64,000 bases of DNA, taken from Azolla caroliniana. Taxonomy: Eukaryota; Polypodiophyta. The translations under genes and the position numbers were made by a program. Below the pieces are notes generated by a model. The model was given only the letters and a program-made list of their open reading frames with translations, did not search any database and was not told the DNA's origin. Each line of letters starts with the position of its first letter. Positions within the stretch are counted from its first letter, which is position 1. Shown one piece after another: positions 11,623 to 25,200 of the stretch. The DNA lies in the NCBI GenBank assembly GCA_043228905.1, contig JBHGNT010000006.1, forward strand, positions 3,596,001 through 3,660,000, read 5' to 3'.

Positions 11623-14600
11623 CTCAAGCTAATCACGTCCTATGGAGACCTCGTTCGAGTCCAAGCCTACACCCTTGTCCTTAGAAATCCCTACATCTCC
11701 ATTCTCAAGGAATAAATCACACCTTCTATTAGACACCATAAAACCTTTGAAGTGGATTTCCCTTATAAACAAACTTGTAAGTCTTTGTTTATCCCTTTAA
11801 CCTTGTCCTAGACCTAATACTTGTAGAGCTCACATAAGTTTGTGGAGCCCATGATAAGCAACAACCAAGTCCAAGAGAACCATTCTTCTTTTTTACAAAG
11901 GAGGTAATGCATTCCATCTAGTGATTGATAGTGTTAAGTGAAACTAGTGATTAAAATTTCCTCAATTTAACCTTGCAAAACCTCCAAGTCCATATCAAGT
12001 GATAAACCATGTATGGAACCACATGGTTGCTCTATCCTAGGTTGTAATTAAATTACAATCAAACAAACAATGGTTTGGAATGTTGTTAGACTTGACTTTG
12101 TTAAAAACATCAGAGAACTCATCATATTCACAAACAAGCTCATGAATAGACTTTATAGGTGTGGAGGAAATAAAAGGCCCAACTTGAGCTATGGATATAG
12201 AACTAGGTTCTCACTTCAATAGTTGGAAGGGTGTAAATGGCTAATAACTTACCTATCCATATAACACATGGAAATGGAATTGTTGTTATTAGCTTTTTAT
12301 AATATCAACACTAACCCCAACATCCTTTGCTAACCTAAACATTGACCTCATTTCAAATGCATCCAACCACAGACATAACTCCCTTGGGCCCTAAGGACAA
12401 TGTACATGGACACATAATTCAGAACAACTAGTCAACACTATGAGAAGCGTCCTAAGAAATCCAATAGAATGGAATCAATCATTAAGGCCATTTGCATGGA
12501 AATCAATTCCATAATATATCATTTACACGTTCACTTCTTCTCTCGGGGATATTGCTAACATGACTCAAATTGTACGGTTGTGCATTATGTATAAGAAAGC
12601 CATGTTTTAACAACAAATGGACTAGATTTAGTGAGGCATAAAATTGGAGATTATATGAGGTACATTTATATTTTCATTTTCCTCGAACAATGTAAAGAGA
12701 TTATTATGCCATGATTCATGTTGAATAACAACATATAATAGTAACAAAAGCACAATAGAGATTGTTTATGTTTATACACAACCTACTGACTTTGAAGACA
12801 TTGAGACACAAACAAACATGAAAATAATAAAATGAAAAGCTTTATGGTGGCACATCCTCATTTTTCTTATATTAGATTATGTGTCATGGTACATGTGTTC
12901 TGAAATGAATGTACACCAATGAACATTTTGATAATCCGCCACATCAATGGATAAAGTATGAACGCATTCTATTGGTCAAGTACATTGGCGCTTATAATGG
13001 GGGGGGGGGGGATAGAATAACTACATCCCCACTTAAGAGTGAAGAGTCAAGACTACAATTTATTTTGTTGCTTATTATTTAAAAGAGCATACATGAAGAG
13101 AAAAAACGTTGTGAGGATGTCCAAAGCATGATGTGGACATTGCTTAGTAAAAATGGAGAAACTCAACAAGTCTAGGCTTTCAAAGAAACTCATATGCGAA
13201 TACTTTGACGGATATAACAAAACCAAGGGATGCATTGAGGATTTATTCAGATTTTAAAGTGATAAAAGAAAAGTGCATTGACAAAGGAAAGAACTTGAAA
13301 ATAAGTTTGAATGTGTTTAAGGTTAGTTGCATTACAATTGTTGTATATAGTGAGGTCAAGCTTGCACATCAACATTGGATTCCCCACATCCCGCATGAGG
13401 CCATAATGTTACAATTACAAGTTACAACCATTACAACATTTGCATTGCAATGTATTTGTTTGTTTTTTTTGTCTTTTGGATTTCAAAAACTAAGAAGATT
13501 TCAAACCATCGCCCAAATGAGATTTTCCCTCCACATGCTACATCCCTTTAAACTACACATATTTGAACATGTGTTTATATGTACATGCTCTTGGACCTCA
13601 TAGCAAGTGGCATATTTCTAAAAGAGTTTGATGAATCCATAGTCAAAGTTGGAGTCCTTATCGGGGCTTGACTTTACTATCTCTTTTTCTGCTTCCACCA
13701 TTGGAGAAGTAGGACCACTATGCCATCTTCAAAACCATATTTATATTGCTAATGACCATGGTCATGACAACCCCCTGCTTTAGAATTGAGCATTTTCTCA
13801 TCTTCACCATTCTTGTATTGCATTCTTTGTGGTCCATAGAGTACTATATTGATAATACTCCTCAACGTGACCTACTCTATACCACACTAAGGGACAGAAC
13901 TTTATCCAAGCATCATCCACACTAAGCTCTTGTATCGAGTAAAGTACTCCAACATTGTGGCTAGAACCACTCTCCCATCTTTGGACCCATTTTTGTAAAA
14001 TTTATAGCGCGATCATTATATCTAGCTATCCCATGGATGCATCTAACAGTGTCTCCATCATCGATTAGAAATATATACAACCCTACATCTCAAGTCATAG
14101 GAAAAAAGTGTGAATAGGAGGCAATTATGTTGGATATTGGAATCATACAAGCACCTTGCTTATGTAACTCTCTCTTAACGAGATAGACATCAATTAAACT
14201 CTTATTTTAAATGGGTTTATTGTAACGTGAATACATGGCATTTTCATCGAAATGCTTGGACATGTTCGCCAAATAGGCATCAACACCTAATACCAGTTGT
14301 GTAGAGCAAAACAAGATTATTTTCATGCCTCAATGTTACTAGACAACCCATTTAATGCATGGGTATGTGCCATGATGCAGGAACAACGAAGTCTTGAACC
14401 TACGACATTAAAGTCCTAGAATATCTTTTGCACACTATCAAGGTCTAAAACTGTGACATTGTGAGGAAGGGAGGTTCAAAAGAGAAATAACAACGAGGAG
14501 ATGAAAAACTTATCGGCATGGAGTCGTGAGTGGGTTCCAACTTTGAACTTTGTACCTTGGTGGCATTTAGTACCTTCTCAATAAATTACAAAGGGATAGA

Positions 14601-15507
14601 ACCTCATCAAGACACTAGATATTGGGACACTTCAAAAAACTCTAATGTTCTTTTTGTTTTGCAAACCTATGGTCAAAAAAAAAAATCAAGAAGAAGAAAA
14701 TGACTGAAAAAGGCAAGAAGAAGATGTGATAAAAATCATCACATCTTCATCAATGTACACTCACTCCATTCATGTCAAGTTGTCTAGTGACTAAAAGTAA
14801 TTAAGAACACACTTTTCAACCTCTTCTTGGACCAAGTGTATATACAATATATACTCAAATCTCAAGAAACAAAACAAACGCTCTCTTTGTTTATCGTCTA
14901 GTGTCTATTTCCTTCTTGTTCCTAGTAAATAAAATCAATGTATGCGTATATATTAACTTATGATAACAAGACTCGAGAGCACCCATGTGCTTCCGTGTGT
15001 GTCAGTAGTAGTTGTTGTAGTATCAGTGCTTTCACTGTGCCTCCTGTGTCTTTCACACATACACTCACTCTCTCTCTTCATTCAACTAAAGATGGAATTC
15101 CCATCATGGCTCAAAGAGAGCATGCTCTGCAACATAAAATCATTACTCACAATTGTTTTTTACTCCCACTATGTGTCACACAAAAAAGAGTAATATCTAT
15201 ATTAACGTCTACTGGAGGCTGAAATCGGCCTACGAGACAAGCATGATTAGAAAAGTTACGGATAATTTACGGCTAGGCAGGATATCCATACCAGAGCAAT
15301 TAAAAATGAAATCTCTATTCATGACAACCCTAGTGTCATGCAATTCTGGGAATGGCTTTCTTGTGGGAGGGTTTTAGTAAGGAAAAAGAAGTGAAGAACT
15401 AGATATGTGAATGCGATGAGCAGTAGCGAGGGGGGCGTGATGACGCCCGACGTTGGTCAAGGCGACTCAAGCAAGAGCGATGGGTGAAGTATGCCAGTGT
15501 GCATTCT
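11623..15507. other. Long intergenic region
   Basis: No coding exon is recognised in this 3.9-kb stretch. Visible features are a 13-G homopolymer at 12999-13011 and poly(A) near 14680. The open frames at 13205-13603 and 14938-15222 have no family motif and are probably chance. Confidence 0.5.
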
Positions 15508-15524
15508 GGGGGGGGGGGGGGGGG
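15508..15524 (+). repeat. Poly(G)17 tract
   Basis: Seventeen consecutive G residues lie about 640 bp upstream of the kinase start codon. Such runs can form G-quadruplex structures in principle. They are also frequent sites of sequencing length error. Confidence 0.9.
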
Positions 15525-15732
15525 TTAGGGTGGGAGAGAGACAGAGCGAGGGAGGGTCTAGTTTACATTACGGCCTACCGTAGTATGTACATATATACAA
15601 TCCTGTCTCGTGGTACATTTGGTCGCACCTTGCATCCGACAACACACATTGCATTGTGTTTGTGTGTATGTGTGTCCCTCGCTCTTCTCACTCTAGGCAA
15701 TAGTAAGCATACACAATGGGAGGAAAAGAATA

Positions 15733-15798
15733 GAGAGAGAGAGAGAGAGAGAGAGAGACTCAATTGAGTGTGTGAGAGTGAGATTGAAGAGTGAGAGT

Positions 15799-15836
<38 letters not shown>

Positions 15837-16045
15837 GAGAGAGATAGATAGATAGAGAGTGTGTGTGTGTGTGAGAGAGTGAGAGTGAGATTGAAGAGTG
15901 AGAGTGAGAGAGAGAGAGATAGAGGGATAGAGATAGAGAGAGAGAGAGAGAGAGGGATAGAGAGAGAGAGATCCTCTGTTCCTCCATCATCTCTTTCTTT
16001 CATTGATTTTCCCTCTTCTTCCTTTTTCACATAATCACACTCACT

Positions 16046-16092
<47 letters not shown>
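15733..16092. repeat. GA/CT microsatellite field in the kinase 5' region
   Basis: About 360 bp is dominated by (GA)n, (GATA)n, (GT)n and, on the 3' side, (CT)n: an uninterrupted TC run lies at roughly 16050-16090. Purine tracts precede pyrimidine tracts on the same strand, so a transcript could fold back (GA against UC). The field ends about 70 bp before the AGC kinase ATG at 16160, so it probably forms its 5' UTR and core promoter. GAGA/CT repeats are common promoter elements in plants. Long antisense Ser/Leu-rich and Arg/Glu-rich frames here are repeat artefacts. Confidence 0.85.
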
Positions 16093-16094
<2 letters not shown>

Positions 16095-16159
16095 ACTGTG
16101 TGCCATGATCTCCATTACTGCTCTATTTCTCTTCCTTATTTAGTTAGCCATCGCTAAGT

Positions 16160-16222
16160 ATGGAGAGGAGCCTGAAGGACCTTCTTCACATTCACAAATC
16201 CGGTAGTAACAGTAGCAGTTAT

Positions 16223-16253
<31 letters not shown>

Positions 16254-18061
16254 TAAGCACCTCATTAGGAGGCGAACAAGATGGCATGATGACCAATGAA
16301 GACATTATTCAGACTCAAGCATTAGCTGCCATGGCTACTACTACTACTATTAGCAGCTGCACTAAATCGGCCCTAAATGTAGCTACCACCAAGCAGCAGC
16401 TTCGCAGCGAGAGTAGCAAGAGTAGCAACCACAGCAAGTCTAGCACTAGCTCTGAGGAGAGCGACCTGAGCAATGAGAGTATGTACAGGAGCTTCGTCAC
16501 CGCCATAAGCAAGCCTCACAAGGCTAACAACGACTCCAGGTGGGAGGCGATCCAAGCCGCACACAGTCGAGAAGGCAAAACTCTGAGCCTGGATAGCTTC
16601 CGCCTCCTCAAGCAACTGGGGAGTGGGGATATCGGAAGCGTTTACCTCGCAGAGCTCAGGGGGAGCAATCCATGTAGCTATTTCGCCATGAAAGTCATGG
16701 ACAAGGGCTCCTTGGCAAGCAGAAAGAAGCTGCTCCGGGCTCAGACCGAGAGAGAGATCTTGCAATGCCTAGATCACCCTTTCTTGCCCTCACTGTATAC
16801 TCATTTCGAGACAGACAAATTCTCCTGTGTAGTCATGGAGTTCTGTTCTGGAGGGGATCTTCACATGCTGAGGCAGAGACAACATGGCAAAAGGTTCAGT
16901 GAAGGAGCTGCAAAGTAAGTCTGTCTGTCTTTTCTTCTTCTTCTTCTTCTTCTTCTTCTTCTTCTTTTCTCTTGTTTTTTTCCCTGGTATGCTATATATA
17001 TATCCAGGTCCTGTTTCTTTTCTGGTGAAGAACTTGGGGTGCTAATGAACACTCTATAATTTAGAAACCCCGCCTTCACATAAACAAGAACTTGCGATTG
17101 TTGTCGGAACTTTCCACGAAATGCATTTGTATTGATAGGTTGATTTGATTTTGATTTTTGATTTTGATTTGTGCAAATGTTCATGTTGAGTAGGTTCTAT
17201 GCCGCGGAGGTGCTCCTCGCTCTCGAGTATCTCCACATGATGGGGGTGATCTATAGGGACTTGAAACCCGAGAATGTGTTGGTGAGAGAAGACGGCCACA
17301 TAATGCTCTCCGATTTCGACCTCTCGTTACAATGTGTCGTCAATCCGACCCTACTCAAGGCACCCACCACAATGGCTACCTCTAGATTGAAAGGGGCGAA
17401 CTATTGCGTACAACCATCATCTTGTTTACTCGAAACCACTAGTTCTTGTGCAATTCCATCGTGTATCCAACCAACTTGCTTTCTACCACGGATACTACCG
17501 TCATTCAAGTTAAAACCTTCAAAGAAAAGGGCTCCCCGAGCCGATGGCATCATTGTAGTTGGGAACCAAATAACGCCGCTGCCCGAGCTTGTCGCCGAGC
17601 CAACATCGGCTCGCTCTCTCTCCTTTGTAGGTACTCATGAGTATCTAGCCCCCGAGATCATCAAAGGAGAAGGGCATGGTAGCGCCGTGGATTGGTGGAC
17701 ATTTGGTATCTTCCTCTACGAACTGCTCTACGGAAGGACCCCATTCAAAGGTGCCGCTAATAGAGCGACTCTCTTCAATGTCATTGGCCAGCCACTTAAG
17801 TTCCCCGATTCGCCAAGTACAAGCTTTGAAGCCAAGGATTTGATAAGAGGATTATTGGTAAAGGATCCACAACATAGGCTAGCATACAAGAAAGGGGCAA
17901 CTGAGATAAAGCAGCACGCATTCTTTGAAGGTGTGAATTGGGCACTTATTCGGAGTATGGTGCCCCCACAAATCCCAAAGCCATTCCAGCTTGACTTCCC
18001 CTCCAGGAAAGCACCTCCTCAATCTTCTTCTACCTCCCACCTTGACTTTGACTTCTTTTGA
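16160..18061 (+). CDS. AGCVIII Ser/Thr protein kinase (D6PK/PINOID-like)
   Basis: Two exons, 16160-16914 and 17194-18061, join AA|GTAAGT to TAG|G and give 540 aa. A poly-Ser N-terminus (about residues 15-35) precedes the kinase domain, which starts near residue 143. The domain shows a Gly loop (GSGDIGSVY), Lys in FAMKVMDKG, and catalytic [11 protein letters not shown] replaces DFG, the signature of plant AGCVIII kinases, and an activation-segment insertion of roughly 100 residues with basic and Cys-rich parts runs to [16 protein letters not shown] follows. The C-terminus ends FDFF, resembling the FxxF PDK1-docking motif. Known members phosphorylate PIN auxin carriers at the plasma membrane; that role here is inferred from family. 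The ATG is the first in frame and follows the CT-rich leader. The intron carries (CTT)n near its donor. The gene looks intact. The exact subgroup (D6PK, PID/WAG or KIPK type) is not resolved. Confidence 0.95.
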
Positions 18062-21000
18062 GACCTTGACGTTGACTCCTTTGACCTAGGATAGACACAC
18101 TCTCCCCATTGACCTTTCTACTTCTTTGGTTGCTTGGTTGGTTATAAATAGCTACCTACAGTTGTTTGTGTACATTTCTCCTCTTTGTAAAGCAAGTTCA
18201 CTTGCAAGTTTTGTTTCAGGTTTTAGAAAAGCTTGTAAAGTGAATGATCTATTAAGTTTTTAGAAAATCCACCAAGGTATCACAAAATTTGTTTGGCTTC
18301 AGTAATGGAATGGAAATATGTGTGCAACAAAAAGCTTACAAATTTGGACATGTCTCATAGAGAAGTATACGTGTAACAGTGTTAGAGTTAGTTTTAACTA
18401 AAACATACGCCTCCCATGAATGTAACCTATCAATAATCCAAGATTCCATATTGTAAAGCTACACTTAGTGTTAAAGATATATATTATTGGTAGGGTGTAA
18501 AACCATAAGCTTATGAGGTAACTTGGCTTGGGCTTGATTATATTGAGTATGATTGAGCTTGTATGTTCTCCTTGTAGTGTAGCATAACATCATGTTCAAA
18601 TAGTAGGGTCTCAATACAAATACACTTTGTGCAACTTGTGCTCTACTTATATGGTAGGATATACATTCTATGGCTCTTTTGTTACCACTCAAATTGGAGA
18701 AATCATGAGCACTTGCCCATCATGTATATAACATGTTGAGCATGTAGATATGTGGAATAGTGTCGACCCATTGTAGCTCACATGATCCTCTTAAATTTTG
18801 CTTCTTATCACCATCTAAGCCTTGCTTTGAGGGGTACTATACACAATGGAAAGCATCATCGAGTTGTGATACAAAATAACTTGAATAATCAAATTAATAA
18901 ACTTTACTTTGACCCTTTTTTAGTGTCAAACTAATTTGTGTAATCAAATTCGTAAACTTTACCTTGACCTTCTCTACCGTTAGTAACAACTTGCTATTAT
19001 CCATTGTACTTGATCTTCGCACAAGTTCAAAGTCCCAGGAAGAATAAGATGGATAGCCATTTGTATTAAAGTTGAAAAATGTGTTTCTTCTATCTCAAAG
19101 TACAAGACCTTGTGTGGATTAATTAGGTTTAGAGCATATTTCAAACATTATTGTATGCATTAGGGCATTTTGACATAACTTTGCTATACGTTGTGATGAT
19201 GATAACATTCTAATAAAATTGCCTCAAAAGGGAGTGGTGATACCATTCTAATAATAGAGGTTCTTGCTTTTGACAATGTTAGAAAACTAAAGGGATCTAT
19301 TAAAAATATTTAGCTACAATTATGATGGCAGTGATAGCATTCTTATTAATATTAGTTGATTTTCATTCTTTGGGAAGCATTCAAAAGTTCAATTAGAAAG
19401 CATTTGTACCGCTTGATTGATAGCTCATGACTTTTCCACAACTTCCTTGTAATGTGTTGGTTTTATTACGTGATTTATGCTATATTAGATTTCAATATTG
19501 ATACATTTATCATAGGATCCCAAAATCATATTATGTTTACTTTGGAAATCCATGCACACTAGAATTTTATGGATCCTTGCACAAAAAGAAAGTCAAAATC
19601 ATTGAAATTAAAGTAGAGCATGCTTTTCTTCCAGCATTGGCCACCCTTGAGGATAAGTCTTAAGCATTTCTCATTTGGATATTCCATACCCTTTCCAAAA
19701 GACCGAAACAATTTTAGTATGCACCTTCCTGTGCCTATCACTCCAAAATATCTAGAGTCTCCTAATATACACATGCATCCAAAACAATTACAAAACCCAT
19801 CCCAATCTTTAGCCTTTAACCTTCTCCTTCTTTCCTCATAGGTTTAATGTGTCTCCCTCTTTTACAACACCCTCTCCATCCATGTATATGTTCCTTGCCT
19901 TAAATCCCATCACTTTATCTCTTCCATCTTATTTTACTTCCCACAACACTTCACTTTCCATTTTATGAATTGCCCTCCATATAATGGGATTTACGGATTG
20001 TTAACTTCTTTTATTAGATCATTTGAGGGTTTTTATACATTCATCATTTCAATTTACCACCTTGATACTTCGATAAAAATTGGAAATTTGGTGCTCCTTT
20101 TCTCATTGGATGCCTTCCAAACAAGAGTTGCCCACCCTATATGAACATGAGTACACATGTCTACACTGAGGTATTATACCTACATGAAGATGTGCATCTA
20201 TCTTTCAAGGACATATACTTGTTTCAATTGGGCCATACATGTACCAATGTTGAAGAGTTGGCATTCTACAATTTGTATATTGATGACTTACTGCATGTTT
20301 AGATGGATGCTAACATGTGATTGGACAAGTAATTAGAGGATTAAAGAATATTTTTGGATAAGTAATTAGAGGATTAAAGAATGTCGCGAGCGTAGAACAC
20401 ACCACTCCTTCATGCCTGTCTTATTCAGAATACCATTCATGGAGGCAATTGCCCAAGATATCTTATTTCTGTCAGAAATAAAGATACAATTCGTTATCTC
20501 GTAATAGATTAGAAAAACAGTGGCCAAAAGGTATCGCCATCAATTTGAAGAGCCAAAAAAGTTCTAAATCCAATCGCATATCAGATCTACACACAGAATC
20601 AATGCTCAATAACCCAGAAAAAGAACGAAATTTTCTGGCTGATATTTCAGAGGAATAATACTGCATAATGCCTAAAACATTTTCTTTAATTATCAAAACT
20701 TCCATGGACTTAAACATCGAATGCATAATGAAATTTGTCTATGCTACAGAATTTCTTTTGCATCTATTGCATGTCCATAACCCAGGGGAAATGCATTCCA
20801 AGAAATGCCACATATTCCAAATTCTGAACAAATCATACAGAGGAAAAAGAAGAATCCAATCAACATGATCCATTCATGTGTCACATAGAATGAGACAATT
20901 CAAATTGTAAGAATAAATTTAATCACAAGATCTTCATTTACAATATTGCATTTGTATACTTTCATTTACAACTCTCCAGTAATATATAGACCTCAGAATA

Positions 21001-22202
21001 AATCATTTACACTCTAAGAATCACTAACAAATAAAGCATTTACCTATGGTGGGAAACCAAGGATGATCTGGCACCCAGAATTAGCCACACTTGCAATATC
21101 CAGACTCATACAGAAAATGACAAAATGGTTGGAGAGGATGCTTTCAAGGATACAGAAAATAACATCCAGATTCATACAGAAAATAACATAATGGTTGGAG
21201 AGGATGCCTCCAAGGATATCTGAGCAAAACAAACAAATTATTGCTAAGCTAGTAATTTAGTAAGTTCAATGCTACTAAGTCATAATATGTTTAGATAACG
21301 TCAAACCAAGGAGTTATAATACACATACCTCTACAATAATATGTATACTGTGACTCTTCAAAAGGATGGCTTCACGTTATGCCGATCAATTTCTTTCCAA
21401 GAAGTGGGACTGATTTACAACACTCAGAGGACAGAGGTAACACACCAATATCGAGCCAAATATGATTAAGATATATTTACATAAGCTGAAACAGCCTCAT
21501 GTATCACTGCATTAAAACTGTATAAGACTCTGTACCTTTGCCGAGATCATTTCAACGATCTCTATCAAATCAGGAGTTATTGTTGGCTTCAGTTCCCAAA
21601 ACGTAAAGAGCATATAATCATAACAAACTCAAATTGAATGTTCAGCTTCGGTTCATAGAAATGTTCAGTAAACAGGATGCTTCTAGACTTCCAAAACGAA
21701 CATGCCACAGCCAAAGGTGTTTGTGATGCTACCATCTCTTCATCTTTTCAAAGGTTGCATATGAGCTGGTAAGATAGATAGTAAATAAATTCTCTACATT
21801 TACCATGAACTTAATCAAATATCATATCAAAAGACTGTCAAATTTTATTTTATTCTTGAATGATGCATTTTGTTGACAATGCCTAATGTAATCACACAGC
21901 GTAACAACTCCAAAACAGATGGATCGGATCGGCAACAATTTCACACACATGACTCTGGTTAATGTGCTGAATACAACAAAACAGTAATAATTAACATTAA
22001 AACATTAAAGCAAATGGTGAACATTAGGAATGAAAACTTCAGATTTCTGAAAAGATGAAGGGAATCGTGATCGGTATCAAAGCATAAAAAACATCATGCA
22101 AGTAAAAAATCTCTAAGTAGCACCTGTATGAGAAGAATTTGCTAAAATCCTCAAACGAACCTGAGAATAAATCTTCAATAATGCAATAGATAAATAAAAA
22201 CC
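18062..22202. other. Intergenic region between kinase and Munc13-like gene
   Basis: Both genes end toward this region, so it holds their two 3' flanks. No coding exon is recognised. Local repeats are a 39-bp duplication (AAGTAATTAGAGGATTAAAG twice near 20328-20390) and a ~70-bp tandem duplication at about 21100-21215 containing GGTTGGAGAGGATG. Confidence 0.5.
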
Positions 22203-25200
22203 TTACATATTGAAAGGGGTTGTCTGAATGGATTTGAAATACTCCGTAACTCCTCGTAAAACATCCTTTGGCATCTCAAACTGATATTCTGGTATCCAAG
22301 ATGTCTGAACATGTGCAATATGATCAGTATTTGACGCATCTCAGAATGGAAATAACATCATGAAAAAATGTCAGATATTAACCTGTGTCATTTTACTCTT
22401 TGCAAGAAGCTTCTGATTTGTAACAATGATGTGTGCCTCATCATCATCCCGTTGCTGAAGCAGCAGTAAATAATCTACTACTTGAAGATGTTTCCTTTCT
22501 TCAGGTTGGCTGGAAGCATGAGCAGATGTCGCTTCATCATTTAACTTGTCCCAAGCTTTCCAATAAAAAGCACAAAGTTCGTGGGTGTCGAGACGTGAGC
22601 ATTCAAGAATTTTCCTAAACCGCTCACAAATGGAATCCATTTCAGCGGATGATATGCCGATACCATCTCCATGAAAATAATCATATAGAAGATTTAATGC
22701 ATGTTCCAAGCAATCACATTGTTCAGTTATCTTGCTGCTGGAGTTTTCAACCCTATTCAAGGCAACCTCTTCCATGCAAAATAATAATGTTGCAGCAGTT
22801 TCCTAACACAGAGGATATGAAGAAGCTCAACTATATATTATACATTCAATAAATACCTATACACTAGAAACACGTATAAGATTCAGGATTTCTCACCAGC
22901 AGAAGAGATTTAAAGACCAGTCGATCGGACCATTCATTTAAAACTTTGAGGTGATCATCAAGGTACGTAGTCAGTATCTGTAGGTCCTCAATAACTAGTG
23001 TCCCTTGTGGTACATACCTCTGTATGAACTTCCGCAATCTTTTTGCTAGCTCTTTCTGTTAATTCTTTTGAAGGGTTATTTCATATACTTATATACTATA
23101 GAGGAGAATTGTTCATTCTAGAATTTTCCAACTAACCTGCATACACTGAACAATAGACCCTGTAACATGATTCAATGAGTCCTTAACTAAACTGTAGATA
23201 TTCTTGAAGAGCTGCCCAACTCTTTGTTCTTCTATTTTTATATCTGAAACCCTATAAACAGATGAAGATACAATATGATCACCATACAACATGGCAAATA
23301 CTTATTCAAAAGAACGAACCAAGGAGGTATCAGCATTAAGTTGAAGTAATTATATGACCTGTTTTTTATAAGAAGACCCTCCGAGCCATTTGTATTTGAA
23401 GACCCTACATAATTCTCCCATTTCTTCATAAGATTAGTCTCAAAAGTACACTGCTCTTGCATCACTGCATGTAGATTGTTTAGCTGCAAACAGACAGTAA
23501 TGCATAACAATTTAAGAAAATGAAAGACAAAAATGACCTACGAGACCAGAAAAGGTATGCTATCAAGTGTCTGATAGATCCCACCCACATAAAGAAGCTA
23601 GAGCTCAAAAATATTTCAGGTTTTTCCACATCTTAGTATTGGGAAATTATCTGGGTTGTGAGATCTCAGATAAATGGTCATCAGTCAAAAATAAAATAAT
23701 TTTGAGACACTATCTTACCATTTACAAATTATCAATAATTCAAGAAATATGTCAAACATCTATGAATTTGGGCAAGTATCCTATGTATGTGAATGATTTA
23801 TGCACAAACAATAAATGTAAAAAAAATCTTACCTTCACACACAATGCCTTTGAGATGCAGATGGGTTTGCCCCCAGAATCTGACTTAAAATTGCTGAAGA
23901 ACTGGTGATATTCTTCAGGAGGGTTATCCGCCAGCTCCTGTAAGCAGAACTTCTCGGTCATCTTGACATAAGTCTCAATAACAGAGAATATAGACTCCTC
24001 AATGTTGAAATAATAATATTTTCCAAATGGGAAATAGGAAAGACGTGTTGTCAGATTTTCAATCACCCCATTGATCATGAAGTAAAGGTCTGTCAAAGTT
24101 CCATACAACTCATAAGAAGCATGCCATTTATCTTGACATGGAAATCAATAGGCACACAGAACTTAACATAGAAAGGAGTAATATGCTAACCAACTACAGA
24201 ACATGAAAAGAAGACGTTCGTTTGAGGAGAAGTAGGTTCCCATTTCTCATCGTTGAGGCTGGAGATAACCCAACTTTATGTACAGTAGACATTGTTTCAA
24301 GTTAGGCAGCATGCTTATTTTCAAAAATTAATGTACAGATAGAAGAAACATAAACCAAAGAGTCATACTCCATCATCTGAGACTTCACTGATGTAATTAA
24401 GTCAAGTATATGTTCATGTAAAAGACCACGCAAATCTAATAGTTCCATATTCATATTGCTCTTCTCCAGCTCGTGGTGGAGCAGTGACATCTCTCTTGTT
24501 AAATCCTGCCACAATATGATTCCAAATTGTACAGGGAAAAGTTTAATTTAATGCTATTCCCACATCTTTAAATTAGAATTTCAAATACCTCAAAGTCGAT
24601 CGCAGAGATCTTCACAGATCCAACAACTCCAATAATATATCGGGAAACCTGCTAAAATGAAGTACTCAATTATCAAAGAACACAATTAACTCAGCCCACA
24701 CACATGTGGACACTTATATTCACCATGCAATACTCACTTATTAATAATAAAAAGATGGATGTAACCTCATGAAAACAAAATCTAATTGAAGATTTCTCAT
24801 TTAGGGCCTAGGCAATGAGTTGAGACACAAAGATTAGCGAGAGCTGGAAAAGAGGAAAGGGGAGAAACGCAGTAGAATATGGGCACGCAAACAGGAAAAT
24901 GTCCAGTTTTGAGTTATGACAGTCCCAGTTCCATGTTGCAAACAGGGGATGACATAGCACCCAGGTGCCAAACATGTAGGTCCTGGGATGCCCCTATGTG
25001 TTCCTGGGCATTCCAGATAGTTGGGACATCTAATGACAATAGTAATTCCAGCCTCGGTCCCTCCATCTCCTATGATTCTGAGCCAAACAAAATTGAAATT
25101 TGGACAAGCCCAATAATAATTTTATAGCTGGGGATAGCTTTCTACATGAAAAGTTTCAACATGACTTCATATGTTAACTCATCCATACAGAAATGAAGAG

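Noticed and set aside
15575-16096. Long antisense open frames rich in Ser/Leu or Arg/Glu over the GA field
   Set aside because: They are direct translations of dinucleotide repeats and overlap the presumed 5' leader of the kinase gene.
24879-25127. 82-codon plus-strand frame inside a Munc13-like intron
   Set aside because: No motif, opposite to the gene, and entirely within an intron whose flanking exons join in phase without it.
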